DNA of 64,000 nt from Semisulcospira habei. Its lineage: Eukaryota > Mollusca > Gastropoda > Semisulcospiridae. The DNA is taken from contig BTPG01000002.1 of NCBI GenBank assembly GCA_036245525.1, forward strand, positions 123,302,951 to 123,366,950, written 5' to 3'. The first letter of the stretch is position 1, and the number at the start of each line of letters is the position of its first letter. Below are positions 19,408-29,770 of this stretch, piece after piece. The notes beneath the pieces are model-generated. The model ran no database searches and was not told the DNA's origin. It saw nothing but the letters and a program-made list of their open reading frames with translations. Both the position numbers and the translations under genes were made by a program.

Positions 19408-21264
19408 TTGACTAACCTGTCGTTCCATGTCCGTGTGGGCTCCACCCTCTCCGACTCCTTTGAACAGGAGATGGGTGTCCCGCAGGGCAGCATTCTATCT
19501 CCTGTTTTATTTAGTATTAAAATTAATAACATTGTAAAGGCCATCAAGGATGATTCTGAATGCTCTTTGTTTGTTGACGACTTTGCTTTGTGCGCACGTG
19601 GTCGAGGACTTGCGTCCCTTGAGAGGCGCTTGCAGCTGTGCGTTGATCGCATCCAGCGGTGGGTGTCTCTCAATGGATTCAAGTTCTCGCCCTCCAAGAC
19701 TGTTTGTGTGCATTTTACTAACCAGATGAAATTTTTTCCAGAACCTAGCCTGAGCATTGCTGGAGTGCCAATTAAGGTGGCCGAGGAGGCAAAGTTTCTG
19801 GGAGTCATTTTTGACAAAAGACTTACCTTCCGCAACCATATTAATTACCTTAGAACCTCTTGTCGGAAGGCTCTCGACATTCTTCATGTCGTCGTTCGTA
19901 CTGACTGGGGTGCGGACCGTACTGTCTTACTTCGTCTGTACCGGGCCCTTGTTCGGTCCAAACTGGATTACGGCTCTGTGGTGTATGGCTCAGCTTCCAA
20001 GTCTGTGCTACAGCGTCTGAACACAATTCACCATCAGGGTCTGCGGATATGTCTTGGGGCCTTCAGGACGTCTCCAGTTCCTAGTCTGTATGCCGAAGCA
20101 GGGGAGCCTTCTCTCAAGCTCCGCCGCATCCGCCTCATGCTCAGCTACATTCTGAAACTGAAGGCCCATCCAGACAATCCTGCCTATGATTGTGTTTTTA
20201 AACCATCGTTTGCAGAGATTTACGATACCCATCCGGGAGCTGTCCGTCCACTTTCTTTCCGTGTCCGACCTCATCTGCAGGCGGCCGGATTGGACCTGGA
20301 CAGAGTTTCGGAATCCCTGCAACACATCACTCCACCTTGGCTCTTACCAGTTCCTGACATCTTGCTGGACCTGACTGCCCACAAGAAAGACTCTACTCCA
20401 CCAGCCATATACCAACAGAGCCTCAATGAACTGCTTTCAATTTTTCCTGGCTATTGTCGCATCTATACCGATGGGTCAAAGTCTGAGGATGGGAGAGTGG
20501 CTGCGGCCGCAGTGTCCTCTCACCATCCTAGACGCCCATTTAAGCACCGCCTCCCAGACCACTCATCTGTATTTAGTGCGGAACTGCAGGCGGTTTTGCT
20601 GGCACTCAGGCATGCTTATCGATCTAGAGAAAGGAACTTCCTGATTCTGTCTGACTCTCTTTCTGCCCTGCAGGCCCTTCAGGGCACGGGAAATGACCAC
20701 CCACTGCTGTTGCAGATCAGAGAGCTCCACGTGGACTTGATGAAGGAATATTATATCATTTTTATTTGGGTGCCAGGGCATGTGGGCATCGAAGGCAACA
20801 GGATCGCAGATTCTGCTGCCAACGATGCCCGCAATGACCCTGTCCCTGACACACAGACTGTTTATAGTGATTTTAGACATGTGGCTAGTGCGTACATAGC
20901 CCGTGAGTGGCAGTCCGAGTGGGACAAAGAGGAAGCTAACAAGCTGCATGATGCCCTTCCTAAGTTGTCCGACAGTCTACCTTATCGCTGCGGCAGCCGC
21001 TGTGAGGAGACTGTCCTGGCTCGGCTCCACATCGGCCACACGTATGTTACGCACTCTTATTTACTTAAACAGGAGGAGCGTCCATGGTGTTATGCCTGCG
21101 ACGAGCAGTACTCTGTTCAACACTTTTTGTTGTCTTGTGCTGATCTAATCGACACAAGGTATAAACATTTCACGGCAGGCTCCTTGAAGGTTTTGTTCCG
21201 GGATGTGCCCCCGGACAAGATCTTCAGTTTTCTGAGAGAGTGCCATATTTTTAATAAGATTTGA
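19408..21264 (+). CDS. LINE ORF2 fragment: RT to C-terminus (copy C)
   Basis: 618 codons open without a stop, from GVPQGSILSP and SLFVDDFAL (RT motifs) through RNase H (YTDGS, AELQA, LSDS, VPGHVGIEG...AD) to the C-terminal Cys/His motif (CYAC...VQHFLLSC). One codon is missing relative to other copies in the KEYYDII segment. It lacks endonuclease and the RT N-terminus, so it is not autonomous. Confidence 0.9.
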   Translation: MTNLSFHVRVGSTLSDSFEQEMGVPQGSILSPVLFSIKINNIVKAIKDDSECSLFVDDFALCARGRGLASLERRLQLCVDRIQRWVSLNGFKFSPSKTVCVHFTNQMKFFPEPSLSIAGVPIKVAEEAKFLGVIFDKRLTFRNHINYLRTSCRKALDILHVVVRTDWGADRTVLLRLYRALVRSKLDYGSVVYGSASKSVLQRLNTIHHQGLRICLGAFRTSPVPSLYAEAGEPSLKLRRIRLMLSYILKLKAHPDNPAYDCVFKPSFAEIYDTHPGAVRPLSFRVRPHLQAAGLDLDRVSESLQHITPPWLLPVPDILLDLTAHKKDSTPPAIYQQSLNELLSIFPGYCRIYTDGSKSEDGRVAAAAVSSHHPRRPFKHRLPDHSSVFSAELQAVLLALRHAYRSRERNFLILSDSLSALQALQGTGNDHPLLLQIRELHVDLMKEYYIIFIWVPGHVGIEGNRIADSAANDARNDPVPDTQTVYSDFRHVASAYIAREWQSEWDKEEANKLHDALPKLSDSLPYRCGSRCEETVLARLHIGHTYVTHSYLLKQEERPWCYACDEQYSVQHFLLSCADLIDTRYKHFTAGSLKVLFRDVPPDKIFSFLRECHIFNKI

Positions 21265-21399
21265 GCGTTTATGGATTATGATGTTTCTATTATTTTGACC
21301 TTTTTGAGAGTCTTCCGACGTTTTCTTTAAAGACCTGTGCGACATTTTAGCCTGACATATTTTTAAGGTATATTTACATCATGTCTTAAGACCTTTCTT

Positions 21400-21480
21400 T
21401 TAGTCTGGCTGACCAGATTTTTACCCTTCCCGCCGTGAGATGGCCTTAGTTGCCTGTTCGGCGTTAAACCCAAATAACTA
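21400..21480 (+). promoter_or_regulatory. LINE 3'-terminal hairpin (example, copy C)
   Basis: CCCGCCGTGAGATGGCCTTAGTTGCCTGTTCGGCGTTAAACCCAAATAAC: CGCCG pairs with CGGCG across a ~23-nt loop, followed by GTTAAACCC and the repeat tail. It is conserved in all LINE copies (about 1792, 15570, 21429, 56452) and in the two tail-only insertions, so it is probably the RT recognition element. Confidence 0.6.
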
Positions 21481-21789
21481 ACTAACTAACTAACTGATCA
21501 AAATCATTGCTTTGAATGATTTCTGGGGTGGAACTAGTACGGCTAGGTAATAGAGGCATTGGTTGTATTGGCTGGCGTGGGTTTGTATAATTACTGAGAG
21601 GATCAAATAAATTGATCGATTGGAGGATGGGTGTGGTTGTAGCCCCACATCTTCTCTCTCTAATAATTGTCGCCGAATGTCGCTCTGGAGAAGCTGTAGA
21701 CAGGGTGTACAGTGACACAGACCTAAAAGATCTGAAGAGTGCATATTGCAGTTCTCTTAAGTCGAAGTAACCAGTATCTTCCGTCTTCT

Positions 21790-22402
21790 GATATACATTT
21801 AGTTTTTTTTTAAAGGTGGGTGTTCCTGAAAATTACACTTGTTTCCTGATTTTTGTCCATCTTGTTCCTGATTTACTCAGGATGGGGTAGGCAGCCCTGG
21901 GTTATATTTCGGCAATGAACAAACCAAAACAAATGAAACGTTTAAAAGTTTAATGACTTTTCATTCGAACAAGTGAAGTGTAACCTACAAGCTTTTTGTC
22001 TTCCACTAGAGATAGTCCAGGCACTGAGGGTAAGTTTTAGCATGAATTGTGGATTTTATAGGTGGTGTTCTGATATTTTGCAGTGGTAGTCTTCCATCCA
22101 ATGAGCGTTTTAACACCTGGAGCATTTAGGATTCACTTCTGTTTCCATGGCAGCATGTGGGAAATGGTCGATGAAACCCTGCAAACTTTTGTTTTCTGAC
22201 CATACATGTACTGCACAAAGATTTCAAAACAATAAATTTGCAGAATATATTGTTTGGGTGTTGCGCTAGAAACTGCTATTTGCATAATTTATTATTTGTG
22301 TGTATGTACGTTTACATATTTACATATTTTTTGTTTTGAATACGCAATGGTCGTGAATCTTTAAAGTTGTTAATGAACTTCTGTGATTGCCTACATGCAT
22401 AT
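21790..22402. other. No gene seen; right flank of Polinton
   Basis: AT-rich sequence with a poly-T at about 21800 and no supported coding. A Polinton terminal repeat could lie here, but I see no matching inverted copy in the window. Confidence 0.4.
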
Positions 22403-23213
22403 GGGTCATTCTCTGAAAAGGTGCTCAGAATGTGTGACATAAGGAGTCAAAATCCAACTTCCTGCAATTTGTCCAGCAATGTGGTATAATGTGCTCCTAC
22501 TATCTCTGCAATGTATGAGGAACAAAAAAGATAGTTCACACAGTGGTTTTTGTGTGAACCACAAATAATTAATGTGACCTGGTATCTTTGGAGGTTGCTA
22601 CATGGACACCAAACAGTGTCTTTAAACAAGCTTAATTAAATATTTAAATTCAGATGCATTTACAGGAGTGTTGAATCAAGCTTATTATTGTGTATTTAAA
22701 GAATTTTAGGCTACAGATTTCAAAATACCATGATATTGGCTGCAGGATCGGCTTCTTAAAGCATGGTGGACAAAAGGTGGACAGTGAACAACATATAGAT
22801 GTTTTCTATGACAAGTACCTGAATTGCAGCTGCACACAAAATGGATTAAAATATAAAGGATGCTCACAGGTGAAAAATAATGCAAGAAAAGTCTAATTTA
22901 CTCTTGTGTCTGTACTATATTGTAAAGAAACAAGCCATTATGCGGTCAGTACACAGACATTCTCACAGTTGCTTCACGGACACACAACGCATTTACTAGT
23001 CACGAGTGTGTTTTTGCGTCCATGCATCAACCGAACATTGTTTCTTCGAACTAGTACACCATGAAGCGCATACAATCTTTGCACAGTATGTTCCAAATCA
23101 ACCTTTGTGTCACAGAAGCACAATATGTACGAAGAATCCCGCAAAGAATGACTAAATTGCATGATTCTTGCATTTTACTGTTCTGGGAACTACACCTTTT
23201 CAGAGAATGACCC
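22403..23213. mobile_element. Putative DNA transposon with GGGTCATTCTCTGAAAAGGTG inverted ends
   Basis: The 21-bp terminal sequence GGGTCATTCTCTGAAAAGGTG at 22403 reappears as its reverse complement ending at 23213. Both are flanked by ATAT, a possible 4-bp TSD. The ~810-bp interior has no transposase that I recognise. Confidence 0.55.
22717..22869 (+). CDS. Candidate exon (Cys-rich) of a host gene or of the transposon
   Basis: Bounded by an acceptor (GGCTACAG) and a donor (CACAG|GTGAAA). It encodes 51 codons in phase 0 with Cys residues in YLNCSCTQNG and GCSQ. The phase matches the exon at 25450, but it lies inside the TIR-bounded segment 22403-23213, which weakens the host-gene reading. 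Confidence 0.3.
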
Positions 23214-23677
23214 ATATCTATTTGCAAGTGTATTTTTAACAACTGTTCTGCAGTTTTAATTATTTTGCTCATATCGAGGTGAGGTTAAAAGTCACAACAA
23301 TGTTTAAACACCTTTAATGACCAGCAGTGAATTGCATAATCATTTGCTGTCAAAAATAGTTTATTATTATGACTCAGGATATGTAAGATAATAATATACA
23401 TATCACATAACTGTCGCTGATCAAGGTTAAGCTTGAATTGAGGTTCTAAAGTCAGTTCATATTATAGTGACAATTTAACAGTGGCATATTCTGGCAAACT
23501 ATAGATGCTAGTTGGGGGTTAGGTCTTTTAAAATTAATGTATAGTTTTCGTTGACTTCTCTTTATTGTCAAGGCCAAAAAGGGGGAGTTATGACCCTAGT
23601 TAGAAACAACCTGAGTGCCAGCGAAATCAGGAGATTCATGGAAGAGGTGTAATACATCCAGTTCAAGGTAACCACCA

Positions 23678-23806
23678 GTGACAGCACCCTTGACCTGGTC
23701 AACTACTACTGCTTTAATGATAAGCTGCTGTCCCTCGACACCAGTGACCGCACCCTTGACCTGGTCTACTACTACTGCTCTAATGATAAGCTGCTGTCCC
23801 TCGACA
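23678..23806 (+). repeat. Tandem duplication inside LINE endonuclease
   Basis: Two ~66-69-bp copies of ACCAGTGAC(A/C)GCACCCTTGACCTGGTC...GCTGTCCCTCGAC lie head to tail. The duplication repeats the same ~22 residues in frame. Confidence 0.85.
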
Positions 23807-23813
23807 CTATCCA

Positions 23814-23875
23814 TCCTCCGCCGTGAGATGGCCTTAGTCGCCTGCTCGGCGTTAAACCCAAATAACTAAACTAAA
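23814..23875 (+). mobile_element. 62-bp LINE 3'-tail insertion with TSD
   Basis: CCGCCGTGAGATGGCC...CGGCGTTAAACCCAAATAACTAAACTAAA bounded by the 14-bp TSD CTCGACACTATCCA (23800-23813 and 23876-23889). Same unit as 8617-8682. Confidence 0.9.
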
Positions 23876-24546
23876 CTCGACACTATCCAGGTCCCGGACA
23901 GTGGATTCCTCATCACTGGTGACTTCAACAGCCAGTCCCAGAGTTGGGGATATGACACACTTGACAAGAGAGGAGAAGACATCGAGGAGTGGCAAGATGA
24001 AAACCACCTGATACTTGCCAATGACCCTGAGGACCAACCTACCTTCTACTCTCACCACTGGCACACGACCACTACACCATACCTGGCGCTTTGCACTGAA
24101 GATGTTCATAAGTGCCTCAGCAGAACAGTAGAACCACAGATAGGAGGAAGTGACCACCGCCCTGTCCTCCTCTCCCTAAAAGGAAGCACAGCAGCTAGCT
24201 CGCCACACCAGCCAAGATGGAACTACGGAAAGGCAGACTGGCGCTTGTTCAGTATCCGAACAAACGAGCTAATGCAAGACCTCGCTGTGTCTGGAAGGAA
24301 CATCGACAATGTGGTCAGAGAGTTTAACGACATTATCAGTGAGGCAGCCAAGGAAACCATACCTCGAGGGGTCGGAAAATACTGCACCCCATACTGGATC
24401 GCAGATCTTCAGAAAGCACATGACAACCTCACTAGGGCCAGAGAAGACGCTGAAACCAACCCCAGCCAAGAAAACAACATCAAGCTACAACACAGTAAGA
24501 CCCAGTATCTGAAGATAAAGTGCACAAGAAGAAGTTGGAGAGAAAC

Positions 24547-24843
24547 AAAAAAACTAAACAGAATATTGAATGTATGTCGCCAGCCGGTCTAATATGCTAA
24601 ATAAACCTAAGACCATTTAGCAACACACATCCAATATCAAGAGCTACAGGCAGCGCAGACAGTAGGGCGAGTTTAAAAAAGGAAAATACAGGTGAATGGA
24701 CCAACAGTAGACAGAAACTCATGCACCAGAATAGAGGGGAAAACCTACCCTGTGGGGCTGACCAGGGTGACCCTGGAAACTAAAAAGTAGTTAACCCCAC
24801 CCAAGTCCCCCAGGGCAGACCAGGGTGGGGGGGGGGGGGGGGG
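24547..24843 (-). mobile_element. SINE-A copy 4, reversed, 3'-truncated
   Basis: Reverse complement of SINE-A from the AAAAAACTAAACAGAAT block to the CCCACCC start, followed by a long G-run (about 24827-24843). It lacks the final ~75 bases including the hairpin and GTTAA tail, unusual for a retroposon, so a later deletion is likely. Confidence 0.85.
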
Positions 24844-25159
24844 TTCCTTTGGAGATTACATTTCTGTGCGTGCTTGGTTGCGGACTAGTCTGGTAGTCAA
24901 AGGTCACAAGAGGTCAGCACAAGCTTAAATTATGTTATATTGCCTGCTTTTGGACAAAATATTAGTATCTGGTATATAGCCAACATTTCATTCAAATTTT
25001 GCTGACTGATAGTTAATGACATGTCCACGCGTACTTTAAACATTATCCTCCAATTTTGTGTTATATCCATGTTCATGCTGTGGAGTGTAATGAAAGATAT
25101 TTGCTGTGAATTTTCAAAGCACTTGCCTAAGCAAGAACTGTTCAGTGTTAGAGTTTATC

Positions 25160-25383
25160 TTAACCCTTATCATTCGGAATACGCCAGTGAGTGAAATAAG
25201 TTTGACTAAAATAGTTCAAGGGTAGTGCCAAAATAGCTTGGCGCCTTTAGGCACCAAGCTATTCTGGCACCACCCTTGAACTAAAACCATTGGTCTATAT
25301 CCTTATCTGTAAGTACTATAATGTAGCTTGCATATGGCAGTGTACAAATTTGAAGCTTTTAGCCTCAGTAGGATATGGGTTAA
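25160..25383. mobile_element. TTAA-ended MITE, copy 1
   Basis: Starts TTAACCCTTATCATTC and ends GGATATGGGTTAA, with a central inverted repeat (TTCAAGGGTAGTGCCAAAATAGCTTGG / CCAAGCTATTCTGGCACCACCCTTGAA). TTAA ends with CCCTTT-like tips resemble piggyBac-type non-autonomous elements (inference). Confidence 0.65.
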
Positions 25384-25449
25384 CTGGATCCAGCTGTCTT
25401 CTGTTTTAACATACTGACTTAATTTAAACTAAACTACCTTTTTTTTCAG

Positions 25450-25532
25450 AAAACCCAGGAACGGTCCTGGCCATCAATTATTCCAAATTCACAAGTTGTT
25501 GTCATACCGTACCCTACAGATTCACCATCCAG
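25450..25532 (+). CDS. Candidate host exon (membrane protein gene)
   Basis: Polypyrimidine tract and TTTTTTCAG acceptor before 25450, and donor CCAG|GTAAGA after 25532. The frame starting AAA ACC CAG is open for 27 codons and ends in phase 2. The next exon at 26772 supplies the missing base, so the two splice in frame. Confidence 0.5.
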
Positions 25533-26598
25533 GTAAGATTAACACAATGTTTGGATTAATCATGGCCTTTCATAACTCGCAATTTCTGAGTGTCTGAATG
25601 TTACATCATCATTTTTTAAACCCAACTAATTAACTCTTCCACTTCCAAATTCATATAGAAACATGTGTTCCCAGAGCCATTTATTTTTCAGCTGTGTTAA
25701 CTGTTGGACAGTGTGTCTCGGTAATTGCTTGTATCTCAGAAATTATTGCAGATATTTACTTCAAATTGTGTGTGTATTGGGGGCAGATGTTAATTTTATG
25801 ATAAAGTTCATATTTGTGATTGTAACTTTAACTGATTCATTACACAGACAAGCTTTACAATGTTTACAGTACATGTGAAGCGCACGTGATGTGAACATCG
25901 TCAGTGAAAAAGCGAACACACTATCCTGGATCCGTTCAAGGCCTCTTGTTGGAATTTTCTGGTTCTGGCGATCAGTCTTTATCAGCAGAATCATCAAGGT
26001 CTTTGTCAGAATCATTTTCAGGCCCCTCACTGTCTTTATTGTTAAAAATAAGACCAAAAACCTCTGGTGTAGTAAAAGCGCATTTCAAACCAGCAGCCAT
26101 TTGTGTACGCTAGACTCCTTTTGAAGGGAAATCCCCACTACATACTACCATAAAATGTGTCAGTAGGTAAGGGGCAGGATGTTGTTTGTCACTGATATCA
26201 GTCAGTTATGCTAGTGGAAACACTGTACATGACCCCTCCGTGTCGACTGTAGTCGCCCGTGGCGATCTACGCGTAAGTCAACTATGGCGGTGAAAGAGTT
26301 AATTAACTGACTAACTACATCATCATTTTTGGTGACAGAGAAAAGCAGCTGTGTTCACTCGCTTTGTGTGGTCCATTTTGAAAGTTGAGCAAGTTGTTTT
26401 GACTCTGTCAGTCAAAAGTCTGTTTCTTTCTGTTTTTGTGTTCTTGTAATTACTGGTAGTAGGTTTTAACCCCTTGTACTTATGGCTTATGGCTGCATAT
26501 GCACACGGGGTTTAACAATTACCACTTTACCAGTGAATAACCAAGTTAATGCCATGAGGTGTCATCTTCGTACCAGTTACAGAGATTGATTACTCATG

Positions 26599-26680
26599 AT
26601 AACTCAAGGATAGTGCCAGATCAGCTTGGCGCCATCAGGCTGCAAGCTAATCTGGCACTACCCTTGAATTATCATGGTCC
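26599..26680. repeat. Diverged core of the TTAA MITE, copy 2
   Basis: AACTCAAGGATAGTGCCAGATCAGCTTGGCGCC...GGCTGCAAGCTAATCTGGCACTACCCTTGAATT is the same central hairpin as at 25205-25285. TTAA ends are not clear. Confidence 0.6.
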
Positions 26681-26771
26681 ATCGATCTGCAGTAGTGCGT
26701 TGGGCTAAACGGGTGAACATTGATTTTGTGACAGCTTTTGCAGTCACCTAGTTGTGTGCTGTGTGTTACAG

Positions 26772-26889
26772 TTGGAGAACCAAGTTGTATGTGACACCTA
26801 GTCGGCAGGTGCTTCTGACAGGCATCTCACTGTTGGGAACATGCGCCTTTATTGCCATCATAATTGGCCTACTGCACTGGCGAGAAAGA
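26772..26889 (+). CDS. Candidate host exon encoding a single TM helix
   Basis: Acceptor GTGTTACAG, donor GAAAGA|GTAAGT. It completes the split codon from 25532, then encodes a basic stretch and a hydrophobic helix (VLLTGISLLGTCAFIAIIIG) followed by LLHWRER, a typical stop-transfer. Ends in phase 0. With 25450-25532 and 41110-41169 it forms the end of a single-pass membrane protein with a short charged cytosolic tail. No family recognised. Confidence 0.5.
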
Positions 26890-27059
26890 GTAAGTCTGTG
26901 GATGCTGTCAGGTAGATCTGCTGTCACATGCTGGGTTACTTAAGATCTGCTTATGGGCTAGAATTTTTTTTTTTTTTTTTTAGCTCACAAGTTAGTCTTA
27001 TGTACTGGGCCATCCGTCATCCATCTGTCATCCATGGCAAGCTTTAACGTTCGCATTTC

Positions 27060-28030
27060 CTCAAAGCCTATTTAAACCACAGTCTTCAAATTTCAATACG
27101 GTAGACCACAAGATGGGAAGAACCATAATCCACAAAGTCCTTTCTATATGAGAGCTGTCCTCACTGTCAAGGGTCTCTACCTTTTGTATTTGACCTGATT
27201 CTGATGTTGAAATATCTCCTATTGAACAAGATGAGGCTTTATCTGAAAGTCTACTGTAGCATTGTTTGGAGCTCACATGCGCTTTTCTTTTACTTAGGAA
27301 CATCTAGAGTTATTCATATTTTTAAGCTTATCCTTCTGATCTATTTCCATCCTCTCTAAGCCAACCTCTGATCAATGCACACGCCGGCACACACAAATAA
27401 AGACAGACACACGGCGCCTCCTGCCATTAGCACGCTCTGTGGGCTGGAGCAGTGACAGGAATTCTGAAGAAGAATAGCACGCACAGCAGAATGACGTCAC
27501 TATAAGCTTGACGTCATGGCATCACTAGTCTCATGATGCTGCGTACACAGTGACAAAATTGATGTTTCACGTCACTCATCCGAAAGGCACACAGCCTCTT
27601 CCAGGGCTGACTGTTTTGTTCCACACAGCCTCTTCCAGGGCTGACTGTTTGATGGCAGTATATAGTGACCCAAAACTTGCGAAAAGGAATTAATTATTAT
27701 TCAAAAAGTTTAAGGGTACAACTCTGGCTAACAAACTCATCCAATGTCTTTCTGCAAACTAGCTATATCCAAAATTTTAAGTAAATATGACAGAAATTAC
27801 GGACTCTAATCTGGGTCAGCTGACTTTCTATAAACTGTCCTTTATGTCTTCCAGGAGACATCCCATTACAATATGCTCGGAGGCTCTCTTAGCCACCCCT
27901 TGAAAAAAGTATTTCGCCAAGTTTCAGGCTTGTGCGTACAGCAATACCGGAGACTCTCGTGTTTACGTACATACACACATTGGTGATGGTTTCAGCGACT
28001 CTGTAGTCGAAACTGTGCGCTGTATCAAAG
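27060..28030. repeat. Left arm of a long imperfect inverted repeat
   Basis: Segments 27128-27220, 27677-27850 and 27880-27990 match, in reverse order and orientation, 33215-33290, 31670-31840 and 31480-31650. Shared stretches include AATCTGGGTCA, TTTATGTCTTC and CACAAAGTCC(C/T)TTCTATATGAG. A 31-bp tandem duplication (CACACAGCCTCTTCCAGGG...) sits at 27590-27650. Confidence 0.6.
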
Positions 28031-28369
28031 CACTTAGAAACTGAGAAACAGTACAATGACTACTAAGCATCAGTACTGACAGACTGTACCCAGTCTATTC
28101 AAGATCCAGTCCAGAGGAACTCGCTATGACTTTTCAAGCCCTTCTTGATCACAGAAAGAAAACACCAAACAAGCTGAAAAAATTGCATTTGAGGAGTGAT
28201 GTGGACCCTTTTTTCGGGTAGTACATTGTGGCAGGGAACAGGTAAACGGGTATGAGTGTATTTCTTACACACGAGAACCACAGTTATTCTTCAACTCTCT
28301 CTGAAGGAGGCCGACTGCGTTTGCAAAATAAATCCGACATTTTGAGTTGTCTACTACCCAGCCAGCACA

Positions 28370-28760
28370 CCAATATAGGTCCAATATTGGCCCAATATTG
28401 GCTCAGATATTGGGCCGATATATGGGTGGCAATATTGGTCCAATATTGGAAGCGCAAAATGGCCCATTGTTGGCCCAATATCGGGTAAATGTTGGCTGCC
28501 AAGCTGGATCCATTGTTGGCCCAATATCGGGTAAATGTTGGCTGCCAAGCTGGATCCATTGTTGGCCCAATATCGGGTGAATGTTGGCTACCAATATAGT
28601 GCCAAGCTGGATCCATCCTAGAACCAGTATGGTGAATATTGGCTGCCAATATAGTGCCAAGATGGATCCATCCTAGGGCCAGGATGGTGAATATTGGCTG
28701 CCAATATAGTGCCATGCTTAATCCATTCTGGTGCCAACATGTAGCAAATATTCTGCCAAC
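28370..28760. repeat. CCAATATTGG minisatellite-like array
   Basis: Repeated units of about 50-60 bp of the type GGATCCATTGTTGGCCCAATATCGGGTAAATGTTGGCTGCCAAGCT, decaying to the right. The palindromic CCAATATTGG core makes all frames look open for short runs; none is a gene. Confidence 0.85.
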
Positions 28761-29012
28761 CTTTTTCCAACATGAATACTAATAGTAGTGTCCCAGATTT
28801 GGATATTGGTAATTTAATCCAGCTTTTTTTCTGAGGAAAAAGACCATCATGCAAACATATATTAATCTGATAGTTATCAAATCAAACGTTCATCAAAATA
28901 TGTAACTCAAAACACAACTTAACTTAAAAAGAAAGACCTGAACTCAGATTCACAGTGATGCACAAGTTTAATCTGATTTTCAGTTTTATGAAAAGAAAAC
29001 ACTAAATCTCAT

Positions 29013-29208
29013 TTAACCCTTTCCATCCTGATACATTACTGCCTGAAATAATTTGACCATGATAGCTCAAGAATAGTGCCAGAACAGCTTGGTGCACAGC
29101 TCTGTCACCACCCTTAACTAAAATGGTTGATCTACCCATAACATACCTTTCACAGGGCAATCTGAAGTTAAAAAAAAAATCACCCTCAGGCAGGATTCAA
29201 TGGATTAA
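29013..29208. mobile_element. TTAA-ended MITE, copy 3
   Basis: TTAACCCTTTCCATCC... to ...GGATTCAATGGATTAA with a degraded central hairpin (AGTGCCAGAACAGCTTGG). About 195 bp. Confidence 0.6.
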
Positions 29209-29567
29209 TTACATCCCCCCCCCCCCCCCCCCCACAAAAAAAGAAACCTGTCTGTAACAATACACAAAATGTAAAAAAAAAAAAAACCCACAATTATTGA
29301 ATTAAGAAAACAATTGTTCTGACATACAAAAACCATCTCTGAATGTATACACACAGATGTTCAGGTACTGGCAATAGGATCTGTAAACATAACAGATTTT
29401 GTACACAGCATATTTTTTACCTGCTCCCATAAATAACTTTCATACAGATTAACAGAATATACTGACATAATTCGATTGGAGACTAAATTTCCTCCTAAAC
29501 ATACAGGATTTGGCACAAACAACATTGGTTATGAAAAGAAAGAAGAGAATCTCATGAATTGTCCTTA

Positions 29568-29770
29568 TTAACCCTTTTCATCCTAATACACACATGCTTG
29601 AAATTAATTTGACTATGATAATTCAAGGGTGGTGCCAAAATAGCTTGGCACCTGAGACACCAAGCTATTCTGGCACTACCCATAAACTAAAATGGTTAAT
29701 CTGTCGCAAAATTTGTAATGTAGCCTTCAAGCAAATCTGACAAAATCAGCCTCTGGATTGAATGGGTTAA
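29568..29770. mobile_element. TTAA-ended MITE, copy 4
   Basis: TTAACCCTTTTCATCC... to ...GGATTGAATGGGTTAA with a well-kept central hairpin (GTGCCAAAATAGCTTGGCACC...CCAAGCTATTCTGGCAC). Confidence 0.7.

Larger units (their letters stand above)
19371..21493 (+). mobile_element. 5'-truncated RNase-H LINE (copy C) with TSD
   Basis: A 2.1-kb 3' fragment of the LINE family bounded by the 12-bp TSD CTGATCAAAATC (19359-19370 and 21494-21505). It begins in the RT domain and ends with the usual hairpin and TAAC tail. It differs from copies A, B, D and E at many sites and is the most diverged of the long copies. Confidence 0.94.
19338..21785 (-). pseudogene. Polinton hypothetical protein split by LINE copy C
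   Basis: Minus-strand coding from about 21785 leftward (Y-x-DLRE-x-QYALF near 21745, then RHSATIIRERRCGATTTP, LFDPLSNYTN) to 21506. It resumes on the far side of the LINE and ends at a TAA, 19338-19340. About 105 residues without the insertion. The start lies next to a poly-T run near 21800 and is not resolved. It closes the right-hand cluster of minus-strand Polinton genes. Function unknown. Confidence 0.5.
1853..21790. mobile_element. Polinton/Maverick-like endogenous element, copy 1, heavily interrupted
   Basis: A block of virus-like genes with protein-primed-type DNA polymerase B, retroviral-type integrase, A32/FtsK-like packaging ATPase and a capsid-like protein, which is the diagnostic set of Polinton/adintovirus elements. 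Left-half genes run mostly + and right-half genes mostly -, so PolB and integrase end tail to tail near 16.7 kb. Nested insertions are LINEs (9634-15626 and 19371-21493), SINEs (2866-3064, 3443-3830 and 8157-8535) and a LINE tail (8617-8682). I could not find terminal inverted repeats: the left end is hidden by LINE copy A and the right limit near 21790 is only where gene homology stops. Confidence 0.85.
23586..24546 (+). pseudogene. Second LINE lineage: AP-endonuclease domain remnant
   Basis: Translates to a jockey/CR1-type endonuclease remnant: LITGDFNSQSQSWGYD (catalytic Asp/Asn), IGGSDHRPVLL (SDH motif), then a linker toward RT. It is unrelated at sequence level to the 6-kb LINE. It contains an in-frame stop near 23650, a ~69-bp internal tandem duplication (about 23678-23806) and a 62-bp LINE-tail insertion, and ends against a reversed SINE-A. 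Confidence 0.8.

Noticed and set aside
1..21790. Prokaryotic or phage operon interpretation of the ATPase, integrase and polymerase genes
   Set aside because: No Shine-Dalgarno pattern; the surrounding LINE/SINE insertions with TSDs and spliced exons show a eukaryotic nuclear context, and the gene set is that of Polintons.
28284..28715. Overlapping open frames rich in repeated Trp/Gln/Ile words
   Set aside because: Translation of the CCAATATTGG tandem array in different frames.
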